From Donghicola mangrovi (GTDB taxonomy: Bacteria > Pseudomonadota > Alphaproteobacteria > Rhodobacterales > Rhodobacteraceae), in assembly GCF_013377535.1 (NCBI RefSeq), contig NZ_JABCJE010000013.1, forward strand, positions 34,426-98,425: a DNA stretch of 64,000 nucleotides, read 5' to 3'. How positions within the stretch are numbered: the stretch's first letter is position 1; each line of letters opens with the position of its first letter. The notes under the pieces were generated by a model. The model saw only the letters and a list, made by a program, of their open reading frames with translations, searched no databases and had not been told where the DNA came from. The position numbers were made by a program, and so were the translations under genes. This document shows, in pieces, positions 8,664-17,445 of this stretch.

Positions 8664-9803
8664 ATGACCGACACTATTCTGACCAACGCCACGCTGGTGC
8701 TGCCCGACGAAGTGATCAGGGGCACGCTCGTGATGCGCGGCGAGACCATCGCAGAGATCAGCGAAACCCCCAGCACCGCACCCGGCGCCATCGACTGCGC
8801 GGGCGATCTGGTGATCCCCGGCCTGATCGAATTGCACACCGACAATCTGGAGCGTCACCTTCAGCCCCGCCCCAAGGTCGACTGGCCCCACACCGCCGCG
8901 ATCATCGCCCATGATGCAGAACTGTGTTCGGTCGGGATCACCACGGTTTTTGATGCCCTGCGCGTGGGCTCGGTGGTCAAGGACGCCGCCGATTACAAGG
9001 AATACGCCCGCCACGTGGCCACCGAAATTCTGGACCTGCGGGCCAAGGACGCGCTGCGGATTTCGCACTTTTTGCACCTGCGGGCGGAATGCTGTTCGGA
9101 AACGCTGGTCCAAGAGCTGGACAAATTCGGCGAGGATGACCGCGTCGGTATCGTCAGCCTGATGGACCACACCCCCGGCGAGCGCCAGTTCCGCGACCTG
9201 AGCAAGCTCAAGGCCTATGTCTGCGGCAAGCACAACCTGTCGGACGACCAATTCGACGATCACGTGGCCGCACAGATCGCGCTAAAGGAACGCTTTGGCG
9301 CGGTGCACGAGGCTGCCGCTGTCGCCGCCTGCTCCCGTTTCGGCGCGGTTCTTGCGAGCCATGACGACACCACGGCGGATCATGTGGCGGTGTCGGCGCA
9401 GCACGGGGTGTCCTTTGCCGAGTTCCCCACCACCGTTGAGGCCGCGCAGGCCTGCCGCGACCACGGGATCAAAGTGATGATGGGCGCGCCCAACCTGATC
9501 CGCGGGGGCTCGCATTCGGGCAACGTGGCGGCGCATCATCTGGCCGAGCTGGACCTCTTGGACATCGTGTCCTCGGACTATGTGCCGGCGTCGCTGCTGT
9601 CTTCGGCGCTTCTGCTGGGGGATTTGTGGGGCGATGTGGCGCGCGGCGTACGCACCGTCACCGCCGCCCCTGCCGAAGCCACGGGCCTGCATGATCGGGG
9701 CCGCCTGACAGTTGGCAAACGCGCTGACATTCTGCGGATCAAGCGGATCGAAGGCACCGCCACCGTGCACGGCGTTTGGGTCAAGGGCCAGCGCGCGGGC
9801 TGA
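8664..9803 (+). CDS. phnM: Alpha-D-ribose 1-methylphosphonate 5-triphosphate diphosphatase PhnM
   Basis: A 379-residue amidohydrolase-superfamily protein of normal PhnM length. The metal site begins at ELHTDNLERH (His at residue 58); SHDDTTADHV and the late SSDYVPASLL are typical PhnM segments. It removes diphosphate from the ribose-phosphonate triphosphate to give the substrate of PhnJ. The gene is separated from phnN by the reversed DUF1045 gene and so needs its own promoter, in the 8585-8663 gap. The start follows CGGAGA. Confidence 0.95.
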   Translation: MTDTILTNATLVLPDEVIRGTLVMRGETIAEISETPSTAPGAIDCAGDLVIPGLIELHTDNLERHLQPRPKVDWPHTAAIIAHDAELCSVGITTVFDALRVGSVVKDAADYKEYARHVATEILDLRAKDALRISHFLHLRAECCSETLVQELDKFGEDDRVGIVSLMDHTPGERQFRDLSKLKAYVCGKHNLSDDQFDDHVAAQIALKERFGAVHEAAAVAACSRFGAVLASHDDTTADHVAVSAQHGVSFAEFPTTVEAAQACRDHGIKVMMGAPNLIRGGSHSGNVAAHHLAELDLLDIVSSDYVPASLLSSALLLGDLWGDVARGVRTVTAAPAEATGLHDRGRLTVGKRADILRIKRIEGTATVHGVWVKGQRAG

Positions 9804-9856
9804 CCTGATTAAACGAACGGGAGCACCGGAAACGGTACTTCCTGCGTGACGGCCCC

Positions 9857-10879
9857 CTAGTCTGCCGGACCGAACAGAACGCTCTGTCGCCACTGCGCAG
9901 CGGTTGGCAGGGAATGCACCTGCGCGGGCGTCTCGTCCGCGACGATGCGGACCACGGTGCGGGCGATCTCTTCGTAGGGTTGGGCAAAGGTCGTCAGGCC
10001 ATAGCCCGCCCACGCCGCCTGCGGGATGTTGTCGAACCCGATGACGTTCAGATCGGTCGGCACCTTCAGCCCGAAATCCAGCCGCGCACTGTCGATCAAA
10101 CCGCACGCCATCAGGTCGGTCAGGCAGAACACTCCGTCCGGGCGATCCCGCCCTGCCAGCAGGGCCCGCGCGGCCTGCGCCCCGTCGTCATAGTTGCTGT
10201 TGGGGGCTTTGAACGTGCGGGGGGCGTAGCCTTGCTTGGCCGCGGCCTCCAGAAACAGGCGTTCGCGTTCCATCAGGCTTGGCGTTCCTTTGGCAGAACC
10301 GGCCAGCGCCAGACGTTCGCACCCTGCCCGTTTCAGCATGAACACCGCGTCATCCATCGCGGCCTGATAGTCGATCCGGATGTGGTCGGCGTCCGCATGG
10401 CCGCCACTGCGGTTGATCAGGATCACCCGCTGGCCCGCGTCGATGCAGGTGCTGACCATCGCCTCGGGCGGCGTGCCGGACATCACCACACTGGCCGAGG
10501 CGCGATAACTCAGCGCCTGCTCCAGCGCGGCCTGCGCGCTTTCGGGATCGGCGGTGACGTTGATGACCATGGCCATCCGCCCCGCCGCCTGCAATTCGCG
10601 GGTGATCGCGTCCAGAAGCAGCCCGTGATAGGGCTTGGTCATGTTCGAGGCCAACAGACACACAGGGCGGCTTTCGGCCTTGGAAATCCCGCGCGCCAGA
10701 TGGTTGACGTGGTAGTTCAGCTCCTTGGCGGCGGCCAGAACCTTTTCCCGCGTCTTGGCCGAGACACTGGCCCCATCCGTGAACGTCCGAGAGACAGCAG
10801 ACCGCGACACCCCCGCCAGCCGCGCGACTTCGGCAGCGGATGCAAGGCCCTGAGGCTGTTTGCGCAGGTTCGCGGACAT
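9857..10879 (-). CDS. LacI-family transcriptional regulator
   Basis: A 340-residue LacI/GalR regulator. The N-terminal helix-turn-helix reads ASAAEVARLAGVSRSAVSRTF with the following VNHLARG hinge-helix region, and the C-terminal part is a periplasmic-binding-protein-like sensor domain. It is the last gene of the minus-strand ABC/phosphatase operon, 3 bases after the phosphatase stop, so it probably controls that operon in response to the imported compound. The ligand cannot be told from sequence; a phosphorylated sugar or inositol phosphate is the contextual guess. Confidence 0.9.
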   Translation of the reverse strand: MSANLRKQPQGLASAAEVARLAGVSRSAVSRTFTDGASVSAKTREKVLAAAKELNYHVNHLARGISKAESRPVCLLASNMTKPYHGLLLDAITRELQAAGRMAMVINVTADPESAQAALEQALSYRASASVVMSGTPPEAMVSTCIDAGQRVILINRSGGHADADHIRIDYQAAMDDAVFMLKRAGCERLALAGSAKGTPSLMERERLFLEAAAKQGYAPRTFKAPNSNYDDGAQAARALLAGRDRPDGVFCLTDLMACGLIDSARLDFGLKVPTDLNVIGFDNIPQAAWAGYGLTTFAQPYEEIARTVVRIVADETPAQVHSLPTAAQWRQSVLFGPAD

Positions 10880-10882
10880 ACC

Positions 10883-11536
10883 CTATTCGCCTTCGGTGAT
10901 GGTTGCGGGTTCGAACGGTCGGATCATGGCTACCATATCCGCAGACCACTGCGCCGCATCAACAAGAACCTGCTTGGGCGCTTGCGGCCATTCGTCGGGG
11001 TGAAGCTGACGGGCCACACGGATGTGGTCGATCGCGGCCTGCAAGGTCGGGTAGTTGGACGGGCATTCCAGATGCAGGAACAGGGCCACCAACGTGACAG
11101 AACGGGACCGACCGCCACGGCAGTTCACCAGAATATTGCCCGTACCCTGCCACGGATAAGAGGGCTTTTGCGGAAAGGTCTGCTCGATCAGCCCCTTCAG
11201 CTGGTAATAGCCCGCCAGCAGCATCGGCGTAGGGTTCCCCGGCCCGTCCACGATCCCCAGCTTGTAGTACCGCACGGGCGACCAGCCAAAGGGCAGATTG
11301 CGCGTCTCGGGATCAACATTGGTGACCATGTTGATGTCCAGATTGACGGCGCAATTGACCACGGTGCCCACGCCATGTTCGGCCAGATAGGCCGGATCAG
11401 AGGCCGCCTGTTTGTTCCCGATATAGAGGTCGATCCCCCGCCCATAGAGGTTCCGGTGGATCAGGTGCATCGGGTCACGGGCGGCATCGGCGCGGGCAAA
11501 AGCCTCTTTGATGCGGTCGATTTCGGCGGTGGTCAT
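10883..11536 (-). CDS. Dual-specificity/tyrosine phosphatase-like protein (Cys-X5-Arg)
   Basis: A 217-residue protein with the Cys-based phosphatase signature VNCRGGRSRS: nucleophile C139, P-loop Arg145 and a candidate general acid in GIVDGPGN near residue 97. The residue before the Cys is Asn, where His is more usual. The fold could act on phosphotyrosine, phosphoinositides or inositol phosphates. Its position next to an inositol monophosphatase family gene, with an ATGA overlap, and its cotranscription with an ABC importer favour a small phosphorylated substrate over a protein. A longer frame upstream of 11536 is a shadow of the neighbouring gene. Confidence 0.75.
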   Translation of the reverse strand: MTTAEIDRIKEAFARADAARDPMHLIHRNLYGRGIDLYIGNKQAASDPAYLAEHGVGTVVNCAVNLDINMVTNVDPETRNLPFGWSPVRYYKLGIVDGPGNPTPMLLAGYYQLKGLIEQTFPQKPSYPWQGTGNILVNCRGGRSRSVTLVALFLHLECPSNYPTLQAAIDHIRVARQLHPDEWPQAPKQVLVDAAQWSADMVAMIRPFEPATITEGE

Positions 11537-12360
11537 GCGCTGGCCTCTTTCAGCGTGACGGGGGCCAGAACCTTGGCGAATTGATCGGCCAAGGCGGGGG
11601 TGATCGCCAATACGGGGCCGGTCGCGGTCAGGTCGGCCACGGTCGCGGGCCAAGTGCCGATGCGCCCGCCCGCCTCTTCGACCATCAGAAGGCCCGCGAG
11701 GCAGTCCCAGCTGCTCATGATGCCCTCGAAATACCCGTCAGAGCGGCCCTCGGCCACATAGGCCAGCGCCAAACCGCCGGAGCCCCCACGGCGGATGTTC
11801 GCGCCCTCTTCCAGCACTTTGCGCTGGGCCTCGAGATAGGTCTCGACCGGCAGGCGGCGGGACCAGCCCATTTCCAGACAGGCGCTAGAGGCCGCCAGAG
11901 TGGTGGTGACGCGCATCGGCTGGCCGTTTTTCAATGCCCCGTGGCCACGGCGGGCAAAGTAACGTTCGTTCAGCACGGGGTTGGTGATGGCCCCCAATTC
12001 GCACCGACCGTCCACGCAGAACGCGATGATCACGCAGAAATGGGGCACCCCACGGGCAAAGTTCGCGGTGCCGTCCACGGGGTCGATCACCCATGTGGCG
12101 CGGCCGGGGATGCCGCCCCCCTCTTCGCCCAAAATCGCGTCTTCCGGAAAAGTATGGGCAATCTCCTGACGGATCAGGTCCTCGACGGCCAGATCGGTTT
12201 CGGTCAGAAAATCCTGCGGGCCTTTCATGTCCAGCTGGCCTTCCTCGCGCTGGAGGAAGCCCTGGAGGGCGCGGTCGGCAGCCTTGGCGATCAGGGCTTC
12301 AAGGAATGCCGCGCGGGCATCAAGGTCGATCACCGGAGAGAGCGTTTGAATATCGGACAA
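11533..12360 (-). CDS. Inositol monophosphatase family protein
   Basis: About 275 residues with all motifs of the Mg2+-dependent IMPase superfamily: FLTETDLAVED, GEEGGG, DPVDGTANFARG and a late WDCLAGLLMVEEAGG. It should hydrolyse a sugar or inositol monophosphate to free phosphate in the cytoplasm. A TTG at 12360 is taken as the start because AGGA lies about 9 bases upstream and the length fits the family. An ATG at 12417 (294 residues) lacks a ribosome site but remains possible. The stop overlaps the next phosphatase by ATGA, so the two phosphatases are probably coproduced. Confidence 0.85.
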   Translation of the reverse strand: MSDIQTLSPVIDLDARAAFLEALIAKAADRALQGFLQREEGQLDMKGPQDFLTETDLAVEDLIRQEIAHTFPEDAILGEEGGGIPGRATWVIDPVDGTANFARGVPHFCVIIAFCVDGRCELGAITNPVLNERYFARRGHGALKNGQPMRVTTTLAASSACLEMGWSRRLPVETYLEAQRKVLEEGANIRRGGSGGLALAYVAEGRSDGYFEGIMSSWDCLAGLLMVEEAGGRIGTWPATVADLTATGPVLAITPALADQFAKVLAPVTLKEASA

Positions 12361-12429
12361 TGGGGTGGTTCCTAATGCAGAAAAGACGGGCCAAGGGCGG
12401 CCCGCCAGAATAATCATGAAAACAATGGC

Positions 12430-13542
12430 TTATTGGCCCAACTGACCCTGACGCGCCAGTGCCCAGATGTCCTGCCAGTCCTGACGGGCAGCCCAGTCCG
12501 CGCCGGAAGTGGTCGCGTCATAGGACATCATCGCATCCATATAGGCCACAACGCCCGAGGGTTCGTCCGCAGGCACGGCGTTCTGGGTGTTGGTCGACAT
12601 CTTGCCGTCGACGGCCTGAGGGGCCCAGCCTTCTTCGGTCAGCATGTAGTGGACGAACAGCTTGGCGGCGTTGGGGCTGTCAGTGCCCGCAGTCATCAGC
12701 ATGAACTTGGGATAGAGCAGACCGACCATGGGCTTCATGCTGTCACAGATGCCCAGAACCATGCCGTTTTCGTTCTCGCGGAACTTGGCGGTGGACATGA
12801 TGCCGATGAAGTTCTCGGTGGTGTCGGGCGCGCCAACGGCCGCTGCCACATCGCTGTCCGAGTCCGTCAGAAGCGGGTTGTTCGCCGCAAGGGCCGCAAC
12901 AAATGCCTCGGTCGCGCTGGCAAGGGTGGTTTCCAGGGGCTTACCGTAATGCGCCTCGTAGGCGGCGGCGATTTCGGCATCGTGGTGCATGGCCATCTGG
13001 TTGAACCAGTCGGTATAGAGCGACTTGGCCAGCGGATCGGGCATGGCGATACGCCCGTTCCATTCCTTGTCGGTCAGGGTCCAGATGTTGTCCACGGGAC
13101 AGCTGTCATTCAGCGCGGTGTTGTAGGCCCAAACATCCGGCGAGGTCGAGACGATCAGCGGCGACTGGTATTTCGCGTCGATCTTGTCCGCCATATCCGA
13201 GGGCAGATAGCTGACAGTATAGCCGGGCTCGATCAGCTGAGCGGTTGCGGCGGGCAGGTCCGACACGATCACCACGTCGGCCTGCACATTGCCTGCCTGC
13301 GCCTCGCCTGCGATGATCTTGATGGTCGCCGCGGCTTTGGATTTGGTGCCCACAGCCTCGAGGCCGTATTTCGCGGCAAAGGCATCGGCCTGCTCTTTGA
13401 TCTTGCCGGTCGAGTCATAGATGGTCAGCGCCGGTTCGGCTTTGGCGGCCTCCAGAAGGGCGGCTTCGTTGAAATCCTCGGCCAGCGCGGGGGCGGCGAA
13501 TGCCATGCACAGCGGAAGGGCGGTCGAGATCAAGTACTTCAT
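12430..13542 (-). CDS. Fbp/Afu-type ABC transporter substrate-binding protein
   Basis: A 370-residue periplasmic binding protein with a clear signal peptide (MKYLISTALPLCMAFAAPALA). The body (LTIYDSTGKIKEQADAF, ADVVIVSDLP) belongs to the extracellular solute-binding family that includes ferric-ion proteins (FbpA) and the hexose-phosphate binder AfuA. Clustering with two phosphatases and a nearby phytase favours an organophosphate ligand over iron, but no ligand residues can be assigned from sequence alone. It lies between the ATPase gene and the phosphatase genes of the same operon. Confidence 0.85.
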   Translation of the reverse strand: MKYLISTALPLCMAFAAPALAEDFNEAALLEAAKAEPALTIYDSTGKIKEQADAFAAKYGLEAVGTKSKAAATIKIIAGEAQAGNVQADVVIVSDLPAATAQLIEPGYTVSYLPSDMADKIDAKYQSPLIVSTSPDVWAYNTALNDSCPVDNIWTLTDKEWNGRIAMPDPLAKSLYTDWFNQMAMHHDAEIAAAYEAHYGKPLETTLASATEAFVAALAANNPLLTDSDSDVAAAVGAPDTTENFIGIMSTAKFRENENGMVLGICDSMKPMVGLLYPKFMLMTAGTDSPNAAKLFVHYMLTEEGWAPQAVDGKMSTNTQNAVPADEPSGVVAYMDAMMSYDATTSGADWAARQDWQDIWALARQGQLGQ

Positions 13543-13583
13543 GTTTCAATCCTGAAGATGTTCGGAAACGAAGGGGAAAAAGG

Positions 13584-14705
13584 TCAGATCACACCCGCAG
13601 AGCTGCGGGAATGGTCATGGCTTCGGCTGACGCCGGACGCGATCCGTGCGCCGGTGTCAGAAAACAGGTGCATCGCCTCGGCCAGCGCCGAGACATAGAC
13701 CGCCTGCCCAACGCGCCAGCGCGGCGGGGTCTGGGTGGACTGGACCAGCCGGATGGGACCCGCATCATCGGCGCAGGTCAGCTCGACCAGCCAAGAGCCA
13801 CCCGTGGGCAGGATGCTTTCGATGATGGCCGTGACCGCCCCCGCACTTTCGCTCAGGCCAAGGGTGATCCCCTCGGGGCGCAGGCCCAGTTCATGGGCGG
13901 GCGCGTCCAGACCGGCAGCACGGGCAAAGCTGCGCGCCACATGAGACGCCGCGGGCAGCATGTTGATCGGCGGGTTCCCGATGAAATCAGCCACAAAGCG
14001 GTTGGCGGGGGCCTCGTAAATCTGGGACGCGGTGGCGTATTGCTGCAACGCGCCCTTGGACATGACGGCAATATGGGTGGCGAGGGTCATCGCCTCCCAC
14101 TGGTCGTGGGTCACGAAAACGATGGTGGTGCCGAATTCGCGGTGCAGGCGCGACAGTTCGGCGCGCATGGTCAGGCGCAGGGCTGCGTCCAGATTGGACA
14201 GGGGTTCGTCCAGCAGCAGGATACCGGGGGTCACCGCCAGCGTCCGCGCCAAGGCCACCCGCTGCTGCTGCCCACCGGACAGTTGCGCGGGGTAGCGATC
14301 CTCGAGCCCTTCGATCCGCAGGGTCGCGACCATCTGGGCCACGCGGGCCTTGCGCTGGGCTGCGGGCATCTTCTGGATCTTGAGGCCGAACTCGATATTC
14401 TGGGCCACGGTCATGTGCGGCCAGAGGGCATAGGACTGGAACACCAGCCCGATCCCGCGCTTTTCGGGGGGCACAAAGATGCCCTTGGTCACGCTGTCCA
14501 GCACGCGGCCATCGACGTCAATCTCGCCCTCGGACAGGGTTTCCAGCCCCGCGATCATGCGCAGAATGGTGGACTTGCCGCACCCCGAAGGCCCGAGGAT
14601 ACAGGTGAACGACCCGTCCTCGACCGTGAAGGTGATGTTGTCGACGGCAGCAGCGGCCTTGGGGCTGTAGCTCTTGGTCAGGTGGGAAAGGGTAATCTTG
14701 GGCAT
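13584..14705 (-). CDS. ABC transporter ATP-binding protein (Fbp/Pot-type)
   Basis: A 373-residue ATPase with Walker A GPSGCGKST at about residues 38-46, signature LSGGQQQRVALART, Walker B ILLLDEPLSNLD and a C-terminal regulatory beta domain of the TOBE type. The architecture is that of FbpC/PotA-like importers. It starts 3 bases after the permease stop and energises that fused permease. The final residues (SGVSRSHDHSRSSAGVI) look unconserved. Confidence 0.88.
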   Translation of the reverse strand: MPKITLSHLTKSYSPKAAAAVDNITFTVEDGSFTCILGPSGCGKSTILRMIAGLETLSEGEIDVDGRVLDSVTKGIFVPPEKRGIGLVFQSYALWPHMTVAQNIEFGLKIQKMPAAQRKARVAQMVATLRIEGLEDRYPAQLSGGQQQRVALARTLAVTPGILLLDEPLSNLDAALRLTMRAELSRLHREFGTTIVFVTHDQWEAMTLATHIAVMSKGALQQYATASQIYEAPANRFVADFIGNPPINMLPAASHVARSFARAAGLDAPAHELGLRPEGITLGLSESAGAVTAIIESILPTGGSWLVELTCADDAGPIRLVQSTQTPPRWRVGQAVYVSALAEAMHLFSDTGARIASGVSRSHDHSRSSAGVI

Positions 14706-14708
14706 GGG

Positions 14709-16577
14709 TCAGCTCTCCAGTCCCTGCGCCAGACCGGTGCCTGTGATGCGGTTGATGACCAGCGTCCCCACAAGGGCGATCAGCGCGATCATCAGCACCA
14801 CAGCATTCGCGGCCTGAGTGTAGTTGTAATCGACAAGTCGGATGGAAAAGGTGGTCAGGACGTCCGTCGCCGGAACCGCCAGAATGATGAACAGGCTCAC
14901 TCCTTTGATCCCCGAGATGAACGGCATGATCATCGCCGTCACCAGAGCGCCCTTCTGGATGGGAACGATGATGGCCATCATGCGCTTCCACCAGCTGGCG
15001 CCCATGATGCGGGCGCTTTCCTCGACATCGCGGCCCAGTTGGGTCATCGCCGAAATCCCGGCGCGCGAGGCAAAGGGCATCTGGTCCGCCACCAGCGCCA
15101 ACAGCAGGATCAGGGGCGTCCCATAGAGCGCGGGGATCGGCCCGTGGGGCACCGCGAACAGCGACAGGAACGCAGCGGCGAACGCAATCCCCGGCACCAG
15201 ATAGGGAAAGAATGTGATCTGGCGCAGGGCCACGGCCAGCCACCGCACGGGCGAACGGGTGACGATATAGCCCGTCATCAGCCCCAGAAGGCCCGCACAA
15301 ATCGAGGCCGTCCCAACGATGCGCACGGAATTCCACGCAGCGGCCCAGAATTCATCGGACAACAGGATGCCGTTGCGCAGCGCCACAGTCCCCAGATCCC
15401 GCCCGATCCAGTAGTCCAGCGTGAAATTCGACAGGGTAAAGCGGCCGGGCAGTTGCATTACCGTAGACAGGGCCAGCGCCCCCAGCGGCACGATCACCGC
15501 CACACAAAACAGGCCAAAGGCAAAGGCAAACGCGGGCCATTGCAGAACGCCAAGGGACTGGCGGCGCCCCATGCTGCCTTTGCCCCCGATGATGGCGAAA
15601 CGGCGGGCCTCTCTCATCATCCAGGTATCGAGCGACAGGGTAACCACGCCGATCAGCAGGATCACACCGGTAAAGACCGCGGCCATGCCCGATTGCTGGG
15701 TCCCGATCGCCCGATAGAGCGAGGTCGCCAAGGTCTCGAACTGTACGGGTAGCCCCAGCACATAGGGGACCGAGAACTCGCCCACCGCATCCGCGAACAT
15801 CAGCAGCGCCGCCGACATCACCGCAGGGCGCATCATTGGGAAGACGATTTGCAGGGCCAAGGTCCCCTTGCCCGCCCCCAGCATCCGGCCCGCATCCTCG
15901 AGCTGGCTGTCCAGACGGCGCAGGGCGTTCCCCACAAGCAGGATCACAAAGGGAATGTAGTTCAGCGTCATGATCACGATGGTCGGAAAGATGCCATAGG
16001 ACACCCAGTCGGGCAGCTGATAGCCCATCGCCTCGACCCAGCCGGGTTGGCCGCCGATGGTCGCGTTCTTGAACAGGGTCGTCCACGCCAGCGCAAAGGT
16101 CCACGCGGGCAGCATAAAGGGGATGATCAGCGCGGTCGCCAGCCAGCCCCGCCCCATCAGATCGGACCTGACCAGCAGCCACGACAGCACCGAGCCGATC
16201 ACCAGCGCCAAGCTCATGGACACCAGCGCCACGGTCAGCGTGTTCACCAGCGGCTTCCAGAAAATGATACCGGACATCCGCGACGCAAACGCGCGGCTCA
16301 GGTAATAGCTGGTCCAGTCGCCTACCTCGCCCCCGATACGGGCGGCGTCACCGGTCTGGATGGTGAACATATCCTGAAAGATCGACACCAGCGGCACCGC
16401 GATCAGCCACCCGAACAGCACCAACATGCATAGCCCCGCCAAGGCAGTCGGCTCCTTGCGGGCGATGGTCAGACGGTGCCTTAGGCGCGCACCGAATGGG
16501 GCGGGCTCGGGCCGTGTCGGGTTGGTTGCCAAGGTCGACAAAACAGGTGTCTCCGTCCGTGAATTTCGAGGGAACAC
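14709..16577 (-). CDS. ABC transporter permease, fused two-domain Fbp/Afu type
   Basis: A 622-residue inner-membrane protein made of two homologous permease halves, as in FbpB/AfuB-type importers. Each half has about six membrane helices and an EAA-type coupling loop (LEDAGRMLGAGKGTLALQIVFP in the first, VEESARIMGASWWKRMMAIIVP in the second). It is the first gene of the minus-strand operon. The N-terminal 40 residues are Pro/Arg rich, so the true start may lie a little downstream of 16577. It would pass the ligand delivered by the binding protein into the cytoplasm, where the two phosphatases act. Confidence 0.87.
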   Translation of the reverse strand: MFPRNSRTETPVLSTLATNPTRPEPAPFGARLRHRLTIARKEPTALAGLCMLVLFGWLIAVPLVSIFQDMFTIQTGDAARIGGEVGDWTSYYLSRAFASRMSGIIFWKPLVNTLTVALVSMSLALVIGSVLSWLLVRSDLMGRGWLATALIIPFMLPAWTFALAWTTLFKNATIGGQPGWVEAMGYQLPDWVSYGIFPTIVIMTLNYIPFVILLVGNALRRLDSQLEDAGRMLGAGKGTLALQIVFPMMRPAVMSAALLMFADAVGEFSVPYVLGLPVQFETLATSLYRAIGTQQSGMAAVFTGVILLIGVVTLSLDTWMMREARRFAIIGGKGSMGRRQSLGVLQWPAFAFAFGLFCVAVIVPLGALALSTVMQLPGRFTLSNFTLDYWIGRDLGTVALRNGILLSDEFWAAAWNSVRIVGTASICAGLLGLMTGYIVTRSPVRWLAVALRQITFFPYLVPGIAFAAAFLSLFAVPHGPIPALYGTPLILLLALVADQMPFASRAGISAMTQLGRDVEESARIMGASWWKRMMAIIVPIQKGALVTAMIMPFISGIKGVSLFIILAVPATDVLTTFSIRLVDYNYTQAANAVVLMIALIALVGTLVINRITGTGLAQGLES

Positions 16578-16590
16578 CTAACCGCCGCTT

Positions 16591-16608
16591 GTGACAGATT
16601 CGTGAATT
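16591..16608 (-). promoter_or_regulatory. Candidate Pho box upstream of the Fbp/Afu-type operon
   Basis: On the minus strand AATTCAC and CTGTCAC are separated by 4 bases, the 11-base repeat spacing of PhoB sites. The second unit is a near-perfect half site and the first is weak. It lies just upstream of the first permease gene. The rest of this 238-base divergent gap is AT-rich, with a T run near 16648, and must hold promoters for both directions. Confidence 0.4.
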
Positions 16609-16815
16609 TTGCAACTACGTGCAATTTTTATCACACTGTTTAAAAACGGTAATTTTTTTCATTACTCAATTCATCGCATCAATGTGCTGATTTCCCACTG
16701 CTTTTCCTGCGTACCCCTCACCCTCCACCGCCGCACCCGAAAATCCCGCCACAAAACCGTTACAGACTCGGCCTAGCGGAGCGGCGTCTTGTGACCCTTT
16801 GCTTTGGAGCTCCCG

Positions 16816-17445
16816 ATGAAAATGCTTCCTGCGGCAGTGCTTTTGGCCGCCCTTCCCTTTGCCGCCCTTGCGGATGTGAACAAAGAAACCATCACGCCGA
16901 ACAACACCCTGACCGCAGCGCCGACCGCCTGGCTGGGGCAGACCCCGCACTTTGTGGTCATGGGCACCGTGAACGGATTTGACTTTGACGTGCAGTATCT
17001 GGACCTGACCAAGGCCGACATCCACAACATCGAAGTGAAACGCGAATACCTGATCGACGGCGATGCGCGCCCCTACCAAGAGGTGGATTTCGAGCTGCAG
17101 GCGGTCATCGACGGCATCGCCAAAAAGATCGAAGGCAAGCTGAACCACGCGGACTTTCTGACCCTGACCCTGCCCGCCACGCTGGAACTGGGCCCCGAGG
17201 AAAACCCCGCCGGTCAGAAGACCTATACCGAGTTCGAGTTCGAATGGGAAAACGACGGCATTTCGGTGAACGAAGAGCATGGCGAATGGACCGGCACCGC
17301 CGAGATCCCCTATGACGATGCCTTTGCCAGCGCCGAGCCTTTGGCCGATGGTCTGGCCGGTGGCTACATCAACGCGGTGCACGGGGACGATCACCTAGTG
17401 ATCTCTTACACCTTTGAAATCGGGGAGGCCGAAGTTGAAGAGTAA
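16816..17445 (+). CDS. Secreted protein of unknown function, cotranslated with phytase
   Basis: A 209-residue protein with a signal peptide (MKMLPAAVLLAALPFAALA) and no motif I recognise. The mature part is acidic, rich in Asp and Glu, with alternating hydrophobic residues suggesting beta structure (VVMGTVNGFDFDVQYLDLTK, YTEFEFEWENDGISV). GGAG 6 bases before the ATG at 16816 fixes the start; an upstream TTG is not needed. Its 3' end overlaps the start of the phytase gene, so the two are translated together and probably work on the same periplasmic or extracellular substrate. Confidence 0.75.
   Translation: MKMLPAAVLLAALPFAALADVNKETITPNNTLTAAPTAWLGQTPHFVVMGTVNGFDFDVQYLDLTKADIHNIEVKREYLIDGDARPYQEVDFELQAVIDGIAKKIEGKLNHADFLTLTLPATLELGPEENPAGQKTYTEFEFEWENDGISVNEEHGEWTGTAEIPYDDAFASAEPLADGLAGGYINAVHGDDHLVISYTFEIGEAEVEE

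Noticed and set aside
12433..13698. A 421-codon plus-strand frame opposite the binding-protein gene
   Set aside because: The minus strand has a signal peptide and a full solute-binding protein; the plus frame is antisense noise.
13500..15752. A 750-codon plus-strand frame opposite the ABC ATPase and permease genes
   Set aside because: Composition is His/Gln/Gly/Arg rich with no motifs, and the opposite strand encodes a complete ABC transporter.
12430..16577. Iron(III) ABC importer
   Set aside because: The family name fits, but the operon adds two phosphatases and a LacI regulator beside a phytase gene, with no siderophore or Fur-type site seen; an organophosphate ligand is more likely.
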